From Paraflavitalea soli (GTDB lineage Bacteria > Bacteroidota > Bacteroidia > Chitinophagales > Chitinophagaceae): a stretch of 64,000 nucleotides of DNA. Made by a program: the position numbers and the translations under genes. The first letter of the stretch is position 1. Each line of letters starts with the position of its first letter. The DNA is taken from the NCBI RefSeq assembly GCF_003555545.1, contig NZ_CP032157.1:996546-1060545 (forward strand). Reading direction: 5' to 3'. Positions 34,377 through 44,032 of the stretch are shown piece by piece. Under the pieces are notes generated by a model, which saw only the letters and a list, made by a program, of their open reading frames with translations, did not search any database and was not told the DNA's origin.

Positions 34377-34856
34377 CTAAGCTTTACCAGCATTTCCGGC
34401 TGTCAGTTGTACCGCAATAATAAACGCAATAAAACTTCCGATACCTGCCAGCGTACGTATCAGGTGATATATGTCCCAGGTATGCAACAGTTCTTTCCAG
34501 TTGGCTGGTGGATTGGCCGGCGACCATGTTCTCATCAATTGGTTGATGGGCACATTGCCAAACCTGGTGACCAGTAAAGCGGTCAATGCCAGACCTGCAG
34601 CCAGCAATGCAAAATTTCTTGCACCGGCATGGCTCCTGGAAACGATAGCATACCAAACTGCACCAATGATAGCCAGCGCCATTAAGGCAGGCATCACAAT
34701 GCCATTGTGCGTCATTAATTGCGTGCGGAAAGTGAAATGCACTTGCTCGGGTACCTCATAAAAAGTAGGTACTATGTTGAGGTAAGTATAAAAAAAGGCG
34801 CCGGCCAGCAGGCCGGTGGCCAATAAGGCAATGGATCGGGGAATGGTTGTGCGCAT
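34377..34856 (-). CDS. DUF1772 family membrane protein
   Basis: The 159-residue protein has four predicted membrane helices: about 9-27, 52-70, 82-99 and 138-153. The pattern FRTQLMTHNGIVMPALM and the loop NVPINQLMRTWSPANPPANWKELLHTWDIYHLIRT match DUF1772 (anthrone-oxygenase-like), some of whose members are associated with redox or polyketide chemistry. The function is unknown here. It follows the M1 peptidase by 11 bases, so the two may be one transcript. Confidence 0.75.
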   Translation of the reverse strand: MRTTIPRSIALLATGLLAGAFFYTYLNIVPTFYEVPEQVHFTFRTQLMTHNGIVMPALMALAIIGAVWYAIVSRSHAGARNFALLAAGLALTALLVTRFGNVPINQLMRTWSPANPPANWKELLHTWDIYHLIRTLAGIGSFIAFIIAVQLTAGNAGKA

Positions 34857-34867
34857 GAACCGGTGTA

Positions 34868-36763
34868 TTATTTTTTAACAGGTGCCTTCCACATATTATC
34901 TGCCTCATTGGTATCCATAAAGATATTTCCATCCAACAACAGAGAAGTAATGGCCTTGCTTGTTTTAATCGCTACCGTGGCCAGCTGCTGGTTCTTTTGC
35001 CAGATGGCAGGCGTCTGGTGCAAGGTTTCCTTACTGCCATCAGCATATACGATCTGCACATCGAGTGGAATGGCAAAGCCGCCCACATTGTTGATGGTTA
35101 GTGTATAGCCGGTGCTGGTCTTTGTAACGCTTTTCACAGCTACATCAATATGGTTGAAAGTAAAGTACCAGTTGTTCCAGAACCAATTGAGGTTGCGGCC
35201 CGATAAGCGGTTAAACGTATTGAAGAAATCCCAGGGAATGGGATGTTTGCCGTTCCACAGTTTCATGTATCCCTGCAGGCATTTTTTGAACGTTGCGTCT
35301 CCAAGCAGGTCTTTAACAGCCAGGTAGCCAAGCGCTGCCTTGCCATATTGGTTGGCGCGCAAACCACTGCCGGTAACAGCCGTGCCGGGGGTAATGATGG
35401 GGATCTCAAATTCTGCAGCGGGATCTTTTACAAAGGGGGCAACGCGAAATTCTTTAAAGGCCCTGTCGGCAACTTCCGCATTGGCAGCATGCCCGATAAG
35501 GTATTCAAAAGAAGTGGCCCAGGCTTCGTCCATAAAACCAAACCGGGTCTCATTGATACCCATATAAAACGGCATATAGGTGTGGGCAATTTCATGCTCT
35601 GCTACCAACCTGGCCAGCGCCGTATCCTCTCCGTAGGTCTCGTCATTGACCATCATAGGGTACTCCATACCGGCATATCCCTGGAAGATGGTTGTTTTCT
35701 CGTAAGGATAGGGAATGCCGGGCCAGTTGCGGGAAAACCACTGCAAGGCATTCCGGGCAAAGCCTACCATGTGGGGATAATCCTTGGTGGTATCGTTATA
35801 CGCCGCCTGCACGCTGGCCCTGCGCCCGGTGGCGTCATCTACGATGGTACTGCCGGCATCCCATACAAAATGGTCACTGATGCCAAAAGCCATATCGGGT
35901 ATATTGGTGGCTTTGAATTGCCAGGCGTTCACGGCGTTTTGTGTAGTGACATTTTTAGCGGCCACATCGGCCTTGGTGGCTATGGGGATCACGGCATCGC
36001 TGGTAAAGGATTCTTTGAAGCGTTTGGCAACAGCGGGCTGTAACAAAGTTTCCGGTTGCTGCAAGGTGCCGGTGCCCCATACTACGAAATTGGCAGGCAC
36101 TTTAATGGTGACGGTATAATCGTTGAAGTCGCTGTAAAACTCGTGCAGGTCATCGAAGTTGCTGCGGTCCCATCCACTGATATCATCATTCACGGCAATG
36201 CGTGGGTAAAAATAAGCCAGGTAGAAAGTGGTGGAGTCGATCACACCTTCCCGGTTGCTGGTTATGGATAAGTCGTAATGCCAGTTGAAAGTGAACTTTA
36301 CGGAGTCGCCTGGTTTGACAGGCTGAGGCAGTTTCACACGATGTAGCACAAAGCCATTGGGATCGGGCCAGGTTTGCGGTTGACCATCTACTGTAAAGTG
36401 GTCGATGTGTACGCCGGAAGTGAGGTAGTCTTCGTCCTGGTTACCTGCACGCAGGGCGCCTGGCTTGTGAATATTGAGTAATAACCTGAATGTTGGGTAT
36501 TGGATAGGTTCCGGACTGTTGTTGAAATACACGATCTCCTCCGTGCCCTGGATAGTACGGCTGGGTGGGGTGGCGGTGATGGTAATATTGTACCGGGCCT
36601 TGCTTTGCCAGTATTTGCCGGCGGGTTGTCCATCCGGTGAGCGGGTACCATTCTTATAGGCCTGCTGCACATCACGCGGCATGTATAAGGAGGATTGGGC
36701 CTGGCTGGCCAGGGAGGTGGCTATCAGTAAAAAGGCAAAAAGCAGGTAACGTGTCATATGCAA
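34868..36763 (-). CDS. M1-family-like metallopeptidase, exported
   Basis: The 631-residue protein has a signal peptide (LLFAFLLIATSLASQAQS) and the aminopeptidase N-like layout: an N-terminal beta domain, then the catalytic domain with HEIAHTYMPFYMG (HExxH zinc site, about residue 390) and the distal Glu in FMDEAWATS. An AGMEYPM segment stands where GAMEN is found in classical members. Leucine-type aminopeptidases of this family cut N-terminal residues from peptides in the periplasm or outside. The start is the second of two Met (36763 or 36757). The DUF1772 gene is downstream. Confidence 0.88.
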   Translation of the reverse strand: MHMTRYLLFAFLLIATSLASQAQSSLYMPRDVQQAYKNGTRSPDGQPAGKYWQSKARYNITITATPPSRTIQGTEEIVYFNNSPEPIQYPTFRLLLNIHKPGALRAGNQDEDYLTSGVHIDHFTVDGQPQTWPDPNGFVLHRVKLPQPVKPGDSVKFTFNWHYDLSITSNREGVIDSTTFYLAYFYPRIAVNDDISGWDRSNFDDLHEFYSDFNDYTVTIKVPANFVVWGTGTLQQPETLLQPAVAKRFKESFTSDAVIPIATKADVAAKNVTTQNAVNAWQFKATNIPDMAFGISDHFVWDAGSTIVDDATGRRASVQAAYNDTTKDYPHMVGFARNALQWFSRNWPGIPYPYEKTTIFQGYAGMEYPMMVNDETYGEDTALARLVAEHEIAHTYMPFYMGINETRFGFMDEAWATSFEYLIGHAANAEVADRAFKEFRVAPFVKDPAAEFEIPIITPGTAVTGSGLRANQYGKAALGYLAVKDLLGDATFKKCLQGYMKLWNGKHPIPWDFFNTFNRLSGRNLNWFWNNWYFTFNHIDVAVKSVTKTSTGYTLTINNVGGFAIPLDVQIVYADGSKETLHQTPAIWQKNQQLATVAIKTSKAITSLLLDGNIFMDTNEADNMWKAPVKK

Positions 36764-36829
36764 AGGTTTAAAGAAGGGACAAGTTACTGATTCAGTAGAA
36801 ATTTAGCAGGGGCAATCACGACAATACAT

Positions 36830-36860
36830 TTTGTATCCCTTTATTTATATAGTATATTCC
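36830..36860 (+). promoter_or_regulatory. Predicted Bacteroidota promoter of the third FtsX gene
   Basis: TTTG at 36830-36833, a 19-base spacer, and TATATTCC at 36853-36860 (two mismatches from TAnnTTTG). The ATG lies 17 bases downstream. Confidence 0.5.
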
Positions 36861-36877
36861 GGGATCAAAACTAACCC

Positions 36878-39298
36878 ATGATCAGGAATATCTTGCTTGT
36901 CACGTATCGCAACCTCGTACGCAATAAAGTTTATACCACCATCAATGTACTGGGCCTGGCTTTGGGCCTTGCCGCTTTTCTGCTGATAGGCGCTTATGTA
37001 CGGTTTGAAAAAAGCTATGACACTGACCAGGTGGACGCGGATAATATTTACCGGGTGGAAAGCCAGTTTTACAAGGGCGGGAGTCTTACGGATGACTGGG
37101 CTACCAGTACGAATGGTTATGCCAATGCCATGAAGGATAACCTGCCGGGTATTGCTTCCTTTGCGCGTATAAGCTGGGCTGGCTCAGAACGGGTGATCCG
37201 GTACAACGATATCAAGTTCCGGGAAGAACATGTTGTGTTAGCAGACAGCAACTTCTTTTCTTTCTTCTCCTATCCTTTGCTGAAAGGGAATGCTGCTACG
37301 GCGCTGACAGGCGTAAACAGTATTGTGCTCTCTGAATCAGCCGCCAAAAAATACTTTGGTACAGCCGATCCCCTGGGCAAGATGCTGGATGTGGCTACAC
37401 AGACGAGAAAAATGCAATGCATGGTGACGGGTGTATTTAAGGATATGCCCAAAAATTCTACGTTGCAATTGAACTTCCTCCTCTCCTGGGGTACTACACC
37501 GCAGTGGCTGAAGGACTTTTGGTACCAGCATGAAAGCTACACCTTTGTAAAGCTGACGCCTGGTACGCGTACCACGGATATAGAAAGACAGTTCCCGGCG
37601 CTGGCAGAAAAATATAAAACAGGCCCATCGCTGAAAGACCTGAAATGGGGTATCCAACTGGTGCCTTTAAAAGAAATTCACCTTAATAAGGCTAAGCCCT
37701 ATGAGGTGGAAGCCAAGGGCAACCGTTTTTTTATCGGGTTCCTCTCTATTATAGCGTATATCATACTGCTGATCGCTTATATCAATTACATCAACCTGGC
37801 TACCACCAAATCGATGGACCGTGCGCGGGAGGTAGGCATACGCAAAGTAAACGGCGCGCCTGCTTCACAGCTGGTGTTTCAGTTTATGCTGGAATCGGTG
37901 ATCATTAATGTGCTGGCGCTGGTATTGTCGGCGCTGCTGGTGATCGGGTCTGTATCCTGGCTGCCGCTTTTCCTCAGTGCCAATGGCATGCAGGGTTTAC
38001 TGATGAACCAGGAACTCTTTATCCATACCGGCCTGGTATTTATTATCAGCACCTTCCTCTCGGGTATTTATCCTGCCCTGGTATTGGTACGGTTGAAACC
38101 CATATCCGTATTGAAAGGACGTTTCTCGTTTTCTAAACGAGGCGTACTGTTGCGTAAAGGCATGGTGGCGTTCCAGTTTGTTGCTTCATTGTTATTGATC
38201 GCCGGTACGATTGCTGTATACCGGCAGATCAATTATATGACGGGACAAAATACGGGGGTCAACATCAGGCAGACCATTGTGATCAAAGCGCCTGTTAAAA
38301 CAGCTGATTACGCACAAAAAATACGAAGCCTGAAAACGAGCATACAGGGCATACCGGGTGTAAAGGCAGTTACAGCTTCCGGGGCAGTACCGGGCAAGGC
38401 GGTTGGGAAATCTTTGGCCAACAGGCGGTTTGGCGCTGCAGCTACCGAAGAGCGTACCTATGAAATGCTGAAAGCCGATCATGATTTTATCAGTATGTAT
38501 GGTTTGCAGATAATTGCGGGCCGGGGATTTGACAAGGACCGGCCTGCTGATTCCACGGGTATGGTGTTGAATGAATCGGCAGTAAAGCAGTTTGGATTTG
38601 CTTCTCCCGAGGCGGCCATCGGACAGAAAATATGGGTGGAAACGCTGGAGCAACGTCCCAATGAAGTGATCGGCGTGATCAGGGATTATCACCAACAATC
38701 CCTACAACAGGATTTTACGCCTTTTATTCTTTTTATGGATCCGGGTCTCAACTGGATACCGGCCGATTATGTTTCCGTCAAGCTGGATGCTGTGCAAATG
38801 CGGGATAAGGTGGCTGCACTGGAAAAGATCTGGAACAGCTATTTTCCTGAATCTTCCTTCGACTTCTTTTTCCTGGATGATTTCTATAACGGGCTATACC
38901 AGCAGGAGGTGCATTTTAGCCGCAATTTCCTGGTGTTCTCTTCGCTGGCCATCTTTATTACCTGCCTTGGTTTATTGGGATTAACGGCTTATTCTACGGC
39001 CCGTCGCATCAAAGAGATCGGCATCCGCAAAGTGCTGGGCGCTTCGGTTCAAAATATCCTGCTGTTGCTTAGCTGGGATGTAGTGAAACTGATCTTGCTC
39101 TGCAGCCTGGCGGCTATTCCGGCAGCATTTCTTTTAATACAACAATGGCTCAACGGGTATGCGTTCAGGGTATCGATCAGCTGGTGGCAGTTTGTGCTGC
39201 CGGTGATCACCCTGGTGGTTATTGCCCTGGTAACCACCGCTTCGCTTACGATCAAAGCGGCGCTCTCCAATCCTACGCAATCTTTGCGGGACGAGTAA
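36878..39298 (+). CDS. MacB/FtsX-family ABC permease, orphan (copy 3)
   Basis: The 806-residue protein starts MIRNILLVTYRNLVRNK. It has TM1 (about 20-40), a periplasmic MacB core, a first FtsX domain with the RAREVGIRKVNGA signature, a middle TM after KRGVLLRKGMVAFQF, a second periplasmic core, and a second FtsX domain from KEIGIRKVLGASV. It matches copies 1 and 2 in order. No ATP-binding protein is adjacent. A Bacteroidota promoter lies just upstream. Confidence 0.9.
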   Translation: MIRNILLVTYRNLVRNKVYTTINVLGLALGLAAFLLIGAYVRFEKSYDTDQVDADNIYRVESQFYKGGSLTDDWATSTNGYANAMKDNLPGIASFARISWAGSERVIRYNDIKFREEHVVLADSNFFSFFSYPLLKGNAATALTGVNSIVLSESAAKKYFGTADPLGKMLDVATQTRKMQCMVTGVFKDMPKNSTLQLNFLLSWGTTPQWLKDFWYQHESYTFVKLTPGTRTTDIERQFPALAEKYKTGPSLKDLKWGIQLVPLKEIHLNKAKPYEVEAKGNRFFIGFLSIIAYIILLIAYINYINLATTKSMDRAREVGIRKVNGAPASQLVFQFMLESVIINVLALVLSALLVIGSVSWLPLFLSANGMQGLLMNQELFIHTGLVFIISTFLSGIYPALVLVRLKPISVLKGRFSFSKRGVLLRKGMVAFQFVASLLLIAGTIAVYRQINYMTGQNTGVNIRQTIVIKAPVKTADYAQKIRSLKTSIQGIPGVKAVTASGAVPGKAVGKSLANRRFGAAATEERTYEMLKADHDFISMYGLQIIAGRGFDKDRPADSTGMVLNESAVKQFGFASPEAAIGQKIWVETLEQRPNEVIGVIRDYHQQSLQQDFTPFILFMDPGLNWIPADYVSVKLDAVQMRDKVAALEKIWNSYFPESSFDFFFLDDFYNGLYQQEVHFSRNFLVFSSLAIFITCLGLLGLTAYSTARRIKEIGIRKVLGASVQNILLLLSWDVVKLILLCSLAAIPAAFLLIQQWLNGYAFRVSISWWQFVLPVITLVVIALVTTASLTIKAALSNPTQSLRDE

Positions 39299-39387
39299 TG
39301 GATACGGGCTTCTAAAAAATAGTGGGTTTATTGTCCTGGTCCCCGGTGTTCGATCGTCGTAGGAGGGAACAATAAATTGTATATACC

Positions 39388-39735
39388 ATGAAAGAGTTCG
39401 TATTGATCTTCAGGAGCAGCCGGAATCCGCATGCCAATCCTTCCCCTGAGCAGGTACAGGTAAGGATGAATTGGCTGGGAGGTATTGCTGCACAAAACAA
39501 ACTCGCGGATAAGGGCAACCGTCTTTCAGCCGTTCAGGCAAAAGTAGTTCAGCCGGGCAGCCGGGTGGCCGATGGCCCCTATATAGTGGCTACAGAGTTT
39601 GTAAACGGTTATATGATCGTAAAGGCTGGTAGCATAGAAGAGGCTGTTGAGATCGCCCAAAGCAATCCCATTCTCAAAGCTGGCGGCAATGTGGAAGTAA
39701 GAGCGGTATTGACGCCAGATGATAAGGATCAGTGA
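39388..39735 (+). CDS. YCII/DGPF-domain protein
   Basis: The 115-residue protein is a single YCII-related domain (ferredoxin-like fold) with a conserved DGPYI-type loop (VADGPYIVATEFVNGY) and a basic helix near the N terminus. The DGPF subfamily is often linked to ECF sigma factors or anti-sigma partners; none is nearby. It is cytosolic, with no signal peptide. A long perfect hairpin follows at 39759, which would end the transcript. Confidence 0.82.
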   Translation: MKEFVLIFRSSRNPHANPSPEQVQVRMNWLGGIAAQNKLADKGNRLSAVQAKVVQPGSRVADGPYIVATEFVNGYMIVKAGSIEEAVEIAQSNPILKAGGNVEVRAVLTPDDKDQ

Positions 39736-39758
39736 TGCTTTGTTTAAAAGTGTGGAAT

Positions 39759-39785
39759 AAGTTGCCGGACCTATGCCGGCAACTT
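39759..39785 (+). terminator. Hairpin terminator after the YCII gene
   Basis: AAGTTGCCGG and CCGGCAACTT pair perfectly (10 bp) around ACCTATG, 24 bases after the stop codon. A short A/T stretch follows rather than a T-run. Confidence 0.65.
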
Positions 39786-39901
39786 ATAATTGTCAAAATA
39801 ACAAGTAAATATCCTCCTATAATGGGTTAATATTTGATACCCCTCTTTTACTCCTGCTTAGTATATTTATTACCGGTATTTTCAATGCAAACAGGCCCGC
39901 G

Positions 39902-39955
39902 AAATGGGGCCATTGCTCTTGCGGGTAAACGGTCCGCAAGCAACCCCTTTTTGAT
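39902..39955 (+). terminator. Second hairpin followed by a T-run
   Basis: GGGG...TTGC-CTTGCGG pairs with CCGCAAG-CAA...CCCC, then TTTTT on the plus strand. This fits a terminator or an attenuator within the leader of the next gene. Confidence 0.5.
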
Positions 39956-40131
39956 ACGGTTATAGCATTCTCTCCTCCACCTTTCATGTTCTCCTTTTGC
40001 AAAAGGAAATCCATGCCCATTCCATTGTACTCCTGCTGTGCGGGTGCTGCAAGGTTACTGTTATTGTCTATCAGTAACTGCCGGCATCACCGTATAGGGT
40101 ATCTATTAATCAAACAAAAAAAACCTGTTTT

Positions 40132-42453
40132 ATGAATCAATGCAAATGCTATCTTTTCCTGCTTGTCCTTGCTTTGGGTTCGCTGGTAGTGCAGGCCCAA
40201 ACGAATGTGGCGCCACAGGCTACAGCCAGTACTTCCTACGTATCGTCGTGGGAAACGATTGCCGCCTTAAACGATAATTTCACACCGGCCAATTCGAATG
40301 ATAAATCGCATGGGGCTTATGGCAACTGGAACAATCCCAACTCGCTGCAATGGGTGCAGTACGACTGGTCTCAGACCTATGCTGTCACTTCCATCCAGGT
40401 GTATTGGTTTAATGATGGAGGCGGGGTGCTGACGCCCACCACGGCTTATGCGGAATACTGGAATGGCAGCGCCTGGATCAACCTGGGCAATGTGCCGCTG
40501 GCAACGAACGCCTTCAATACCTTGTCTTTTTCTTCCGTCAATTTATCCAGGATACGCGTTACGATGCGCAACACTACACAATCCACCGGTATGCTGGAGT
40601 GGCGTGTAATGGGCACTGCCGTAGGCGGCGGTGGCACAGGCAATCCTTATACCTGGCCATCTTATTCACCTACGATCAGTTATAATTTCCGGGATGAGTT
40701 TCCTTCATTGCCTACACCGGGCAATGTATTGAATGATTGTCCGCAAGTGGTAGGTACACAATCTTCCAATTGGTGGACCTTCCGCTGGGGACCCAATAAA
40801 AATGCGCTGGTGACCACGGCGGCTATTACGCCCATGCTTGCCCGCATGAATACGGACTTTGCCTATTTCCGTGATCAAATGGGATGGCCACCTGATCTGC
40901 GTGCTAAAAATGGGTATCGCAGTGCGGTATACCTGTACGGCTCAGGATTGTGCACCGACAATGCGCCTAATACGGCATTGGGTGGTTGGCAGAGCGCCAT
41001 CAGTTACAATGGAACAAGCTGGCCCATGGTGCTGGCATCCTATTATCCCATTTACAGTTTTGATCCCGCTTGCCCTTATTCCGACAGGGTGGGGCAGCAG
41101 GGTGCGATGGTGCATGAAGGCATTCACTCTTTGCTGGCCGACCTGCCGGGTGTAAAACAATCAGCCTGGTTCCATGAAGGTGGTAATGTATGGCTGCAGC
41201 AAACAGCGGATGCCCGGCGCACGAATAATTTTGCTTCCATGGGTGATCTGAACGGTACTGATTTTATCGCTCCGTTTATGCCCATTGAATGTTATTCCGG
41301 CTGGTTGCAGGATGGCAGCTTCGGCGGGCCATCGGCCGAAGGGGTGAACCGCTACAACTCCAGTGGTCAGCAATTGTGCACCTGGCGCACCTATCTCGGC
41401 GGACATCAATACAGCAGTTCATTCCCCACTTTCTTAGGGAACACCCTTGGAGATGGTGCCGTGCCCTGGATATGGCGTAATTCACCCACGCGTGTGCTGG
41501 CAGGCATTGCTTCGGGAATAGGTACGGCACAAACGCGCCGGCTGATCTCGGAATACCGGGCCAAACAGGCGCTGGTTGATTTCGGTCCCTGGAAGAATGC
41601 GGTATTGGCCTTGCTGAATGCACACTTTGGACAAACGATCCAGGCTGAATGGCAGCCTTCCTGGCTGACCCCTGCTGCCTGGACGGCAACGCCCTATGTG
41701 GTAACGACCAACAATGCGGGACTGCTGACACCGGAAGCGCGCACTTTGCCGGGATGGTCGGGCGCTAATCAAATTCCCTTGAATGTAACAGGCAATATGG
41801 TAACGGTGAACTTTGAGCCGATCGGCGCCAACATGACCTGTCAGCTGGTATACCGTTCTACTACTGGTGTACCGGTGTACAGCGAGATCGTATCCAGTGG
41901 CAGCTGTAGTTTACGGCTCGATGTGCCGCCGGCCAGTGGGGTAGTGATCGCTGTCATTACCAATACGGATCATATTTATAACGGCGAAAGCTCCCGTACC
42001 ACCAAGTATGATTACCGCCTGCGGCTGGTAACGGGTGCTACCGGTGCTGCTTCTGTCAACACCAAATGGTATAACTCGGCTACACTGGCTGCTGCAAGGG
42101 TTGCCGGTGGCGACGCACCTGGTGAAGTAGGTATCGATATGTCGAAGTATTGTACGCATGCTTACCACCATACCAAAGAAGTAGCGGAAGTGAAAAGGAT
42201 CATCAACCCGGATAAGTTCCAGCTATACCCCAATCCTGCGACAGCAAACAATAAAGTATTCCTGGAGTTTGTGAATACGGGTAAAGAAAAGACGGTGATC
42301 ACGATCGTGTCGCTGACAGGGGTGAAGGTGTTTGAAGGAACGACTACGGGTAACAATTATATTATTGATCCGAAGGGACTGCAAAGTGGCACTTATATCG
42401 TCAGTGTGAAGAATGCTTCGGGCAGCAGTACGCAGAAGTTGTTGGTGAAGTAG
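40132..42453 (+). CDS. Discoidin-domain T9SS protein with a HEGIH metallopeptidase-like site
   Basis: The 773-residue protein has a signal peptide (FLLVLALGSLVVQAQ), then an F5/8-type discoidin carbohydrate-binding domain (about 22-165). The middle domain (about 180-420) carries MVHEGIHSLLAD near residue 325-335 and WFHEGGNVWLQ some 15 residues later: an HExxH site with a downstream Glu, the signature of gluzincin (peptidase MA) zinc proteases. A beta-rich domain (about 500-640) follows, and a type A T9SS C-terminal domain (from LYPNPATANNKVFLEF) ends the protein. The protease assignment is by motif only; the family is not named with certainty. Confidence 0.78.
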   Translation: MNQCKCYLFLLVLALGSLVVQAQTNVAPQATASTSYVSSWETIAALNDNFTPANSNDKSHGAYGNWNNPNSLQWVQYDWSQTYAVTSIQVYWFNDGGGVLTPTTAYAEYWNGSAWINLGNVPLATNAFNTLSFSSVNLSRIRVTMRNTTQSTGMLEWRVMGTAVGGGGTGNPYTWPSYSPTISYNFRDEFPSLPTPGNVLNDCPQVVGTQSSNWWTFRWGPNKNALVTTAAITPMLARMNTDFAYFRDQMGWPPDLRAKNGYRSAVYLYGSGLCTDNAPNTALGGWQSAISYNGTSWPMVLASYYPIYSFDPACPYSDRVGQQGAMVHEGIHSLLADLPGVKQSAWFHEGGNVWLQQTADARRTNNFASMGDLNGTDFIAPFMPIECYSGWLQDGSFGGPSAEGVNRYNSSGQQLCTWRTYLGGHQYSSSFPTFLGNTLGDGAVPWIWRNSPTRVLAGIASGIGTAQTRRLISEYRAKQALVDFGPWKNAVLALLNAHFGQTIQAEWQPSWLTPAAWTATPYVVTTNNAGLLTPEARTLPGWSGANQIPLNVTGNMVTVNFEPIGANMTCQLVYRSTTGVPVYSEIVSSGSCSLRLDVPPASGVVIAVITNTDHIYNGESSRTTKYDYRLRLVTGATGAASVNTKWYNSATLAAARVAGGDAPGEVGIDMSKYCTHAYHHTKEVAEVKRIINPDKFQLYPNPATANNKVFLEFVNTGKEKTVITIVSLTGVKVFEGTTTGNNYIIDPKGLQSGTYIVSVKNASGSSTQKLLVK

Positions 42454-42500
42454 AGAAGAGAGAAGTTAGCTGTTAGGTATGAGCTGTTAGCTTTGACGAT

Positions 42501-42545
42501 AAGTCCGTAGGTATGTTCATGATGATTGAACATACTTACGGACTT
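42501..42545. terminator. Very long hairpin between convergent genes
   Basis: AAGTCCGTAGGTATGTTCA and TGAACATACTTACGGACTT form a 19-bp stem with one G-U pair around TGATGAT. It separates the T9SS gene from the convergent 241-residue gene. Its arms share the AAGTCCGTA word of the repeat at 20897. Confidence 0.7.
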
Positions 42546-42582
42546 TCTGACTATTTTGTACTCCGTTGTATTGCTCACCGGC

Positions 42583-43308
42583 TTACGGTCTTTGCGCGGG
42601 GCCTGGAAGGGCCGAAGGGAATAAACTCATATCGGCTTTGTACCGCAGGTTTTCGGCTTGGATCTCTGTAAAGACCTTGCGCTGCAACTGGTTTTCTATA
42701 TTTGAAAGTTCTTCCCGGATATTATCAGTTTGACCAAAGGCTTCAAAATTGTGGCAGCCAATCAGTAGTAACAATTGGTTCAGTTGACCGCCATCGACCA
42801 TTTCATACAGCAGGAAATGTTTTAATCCTTTTGTCTGGTACAAGTTCTTCAGCTTTGCGAGGCAGCTTTTTGCCTGGGTCATATCCGTTGTAGTGAGGGT
42901 AATGTACCGGAGGAAGTTGGATTGCAGGCTTTGGGTATCGGCTATGCTCAGGGCAGGCAGGTATTTTACTTTGAATGATCCTTTGAAATCTCCGAATGGT
43001 TCTGTGTGCAGCGCATTGTCGGCTGCATCGCCGGCAGGGTTGACTGGTCTGTCAAAATCACTCCAGGCATGTTGGAAAGTGGCATCGATGAAGTAATCAA
43101 CCCTTGGTCCCGAAATCACATACCATCCATACCAGTTCCATCGATCCTTGTTGGCGGCATGCCATTGCAGGTGTTGCTTGTATCCCTGTTCAAAGTTATG
43201 CTCTTGCCCATGTTTAGGTTTCCACACCGAGAAATGGGCAATATTATTGTTTTGCGCTGTGGTGTGCATGGTCATGCAAATGAGGGCTATGGTGATCCAA
43301 TTTTTCAT
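42583..43308 (-). CDS. Exported protein, unknown function
   Basis: The 241-residue product starts at MKNWITIALICMTMHTTAQ, a signal peptide; an upstream Met at 43317 is also possible. The mature part is rich in Trp, His and aromatic residues (HAANKDRWNWYGWYV) and looks like a ferredoxin-like or ABM-type fold repeated twice, with SVWKPKHGQEHNFEQGYKQHL near the start. The family is not recognised. It is convergent with the discoidin gene. Confidence 0.6.
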   Translation of the reverse strand: MKNWITIALICMTMHTTAQNNNIAHFSVWKPKHGQEHNFEQGYKQHLQWHAANKDRWNWYGWYVISGPRVDYFIDATFQHAWSDFDRPVNPAGDAADNALHTEPFGDFKGSFKVKYLPALSIADTQSLQSNFLRYITLTTTDMTQAKSCLAKLKNLYQTKGLKHFLLYEMVDGGQLNQLLLLIGCHNFEAFGQTDNIREELSNIENQLQRKVFTEIQAENLRYKADMSLFPSALPGPAQRP

Positions 43309-43491
43309 GGTATACATCGACTTTTGGTTATCGGTGGGCAGGGAGCGAAGCGCCCCTTGCTGGTGCAAGGCTCCTTATTTTTCAATTACTAATTGCCTGA
43401 TTTCGACAGGTTAGCCGTTTTTTTCTGCGTTGTGGGTAGCTTGGGCGGACAAGAAATGCCAGGTTTCTGAAAGAAATACTAATTTTCGTCC

Positions 43492-44013
43492 ATGCTTATC
43501 CTGCAAGCGGCGCAAAAGCTGCTCAATACATCAAGGTTAGAGGCGTCTCTATACATATCGCAACCATCTGAGGGGCAATTACTTCACAGCTGGTATTGCA
43601 GACTGTTGCCTACCGGATTTCCCGGAAAACTGATGGTGATGTATGTACATGAGCCTTCGCTGATGACGATCGTGTGCCGGGGAAAGACGATCAAGGGTAG
43701 TTGGGACGAGTTTGTGCTGCGTTTGCCCTTGCTCCTGGAGAAGTACAATTTTCAACCATCCTTTATACAGGCTGAAATGGCGCTTGTGAATGGCTATGTA
43801 GTGGGTAAAACAAACAGTCGTTCCATGCTGGGCTATATGAACCAGCAAGTGAAGCAACTGGAGTATGACTGTAGTCTCTTTGCCAGCTACGACCATATTT
43901 CGCAGGACATACTGGAAGAAAGAATGATGGAATACCTGTATCAGCCTGCCGATAAAAAGAAACCATTTACTACCGCGGTGGAATACTGGAAGGAATGGAT
44001 GATATTACCCTGA
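43492..44013 (+). CDS. DUF6933-like cytosolic protein
   Basis: The 173-residue protein has no signal or membrane segment. A segment of the type KTNSRSMLGYMNQQVKQLEY in its second half resembles a loop of the DUF6933 family, from memory; this is a weak assignment. Its composition is balanced and it has no cysteine cluster. It is flanked by an exported-protein gene on the other strand and the convergent methyltransferase gene. Function unknown. Confidence 0.55.
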   Translation: MLILQAAQKLLNTSRLEASLYISQPSEGQLLHSWYCRLLPTGFPGKLMVMYVHEPSLMTIVCRGKTIKGSWDEFVLRLPLLLEKYNFQPSFIQAEMALVNGYVVGKTNSRSMLGYMNQQVKQLEYDCSLFASYDHISQDILEERMMEYLYQPADKKKPFTTAVEYWKEWMILP

Positions 44014-44032
44014 TGCCTGGCGGCTAGCCTAT

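Larger units (their letters stand above)
39736..40131. other. 396-base gap with two hairpins
   Basis: Contains a 10-bp perfect stem at 39759-39785 (terminator) and a second large imperfect hairpin at about 39902-39955, CTTGCGG pairing with CCGCAAG inside a GGGG/CCCC clamp and followed by TTTTT. A 7-bp stem at about 40052-40078 (GTTACTG with CAGTAAC) precedes the next gene. No gene is visible. Confidence 0.5.
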
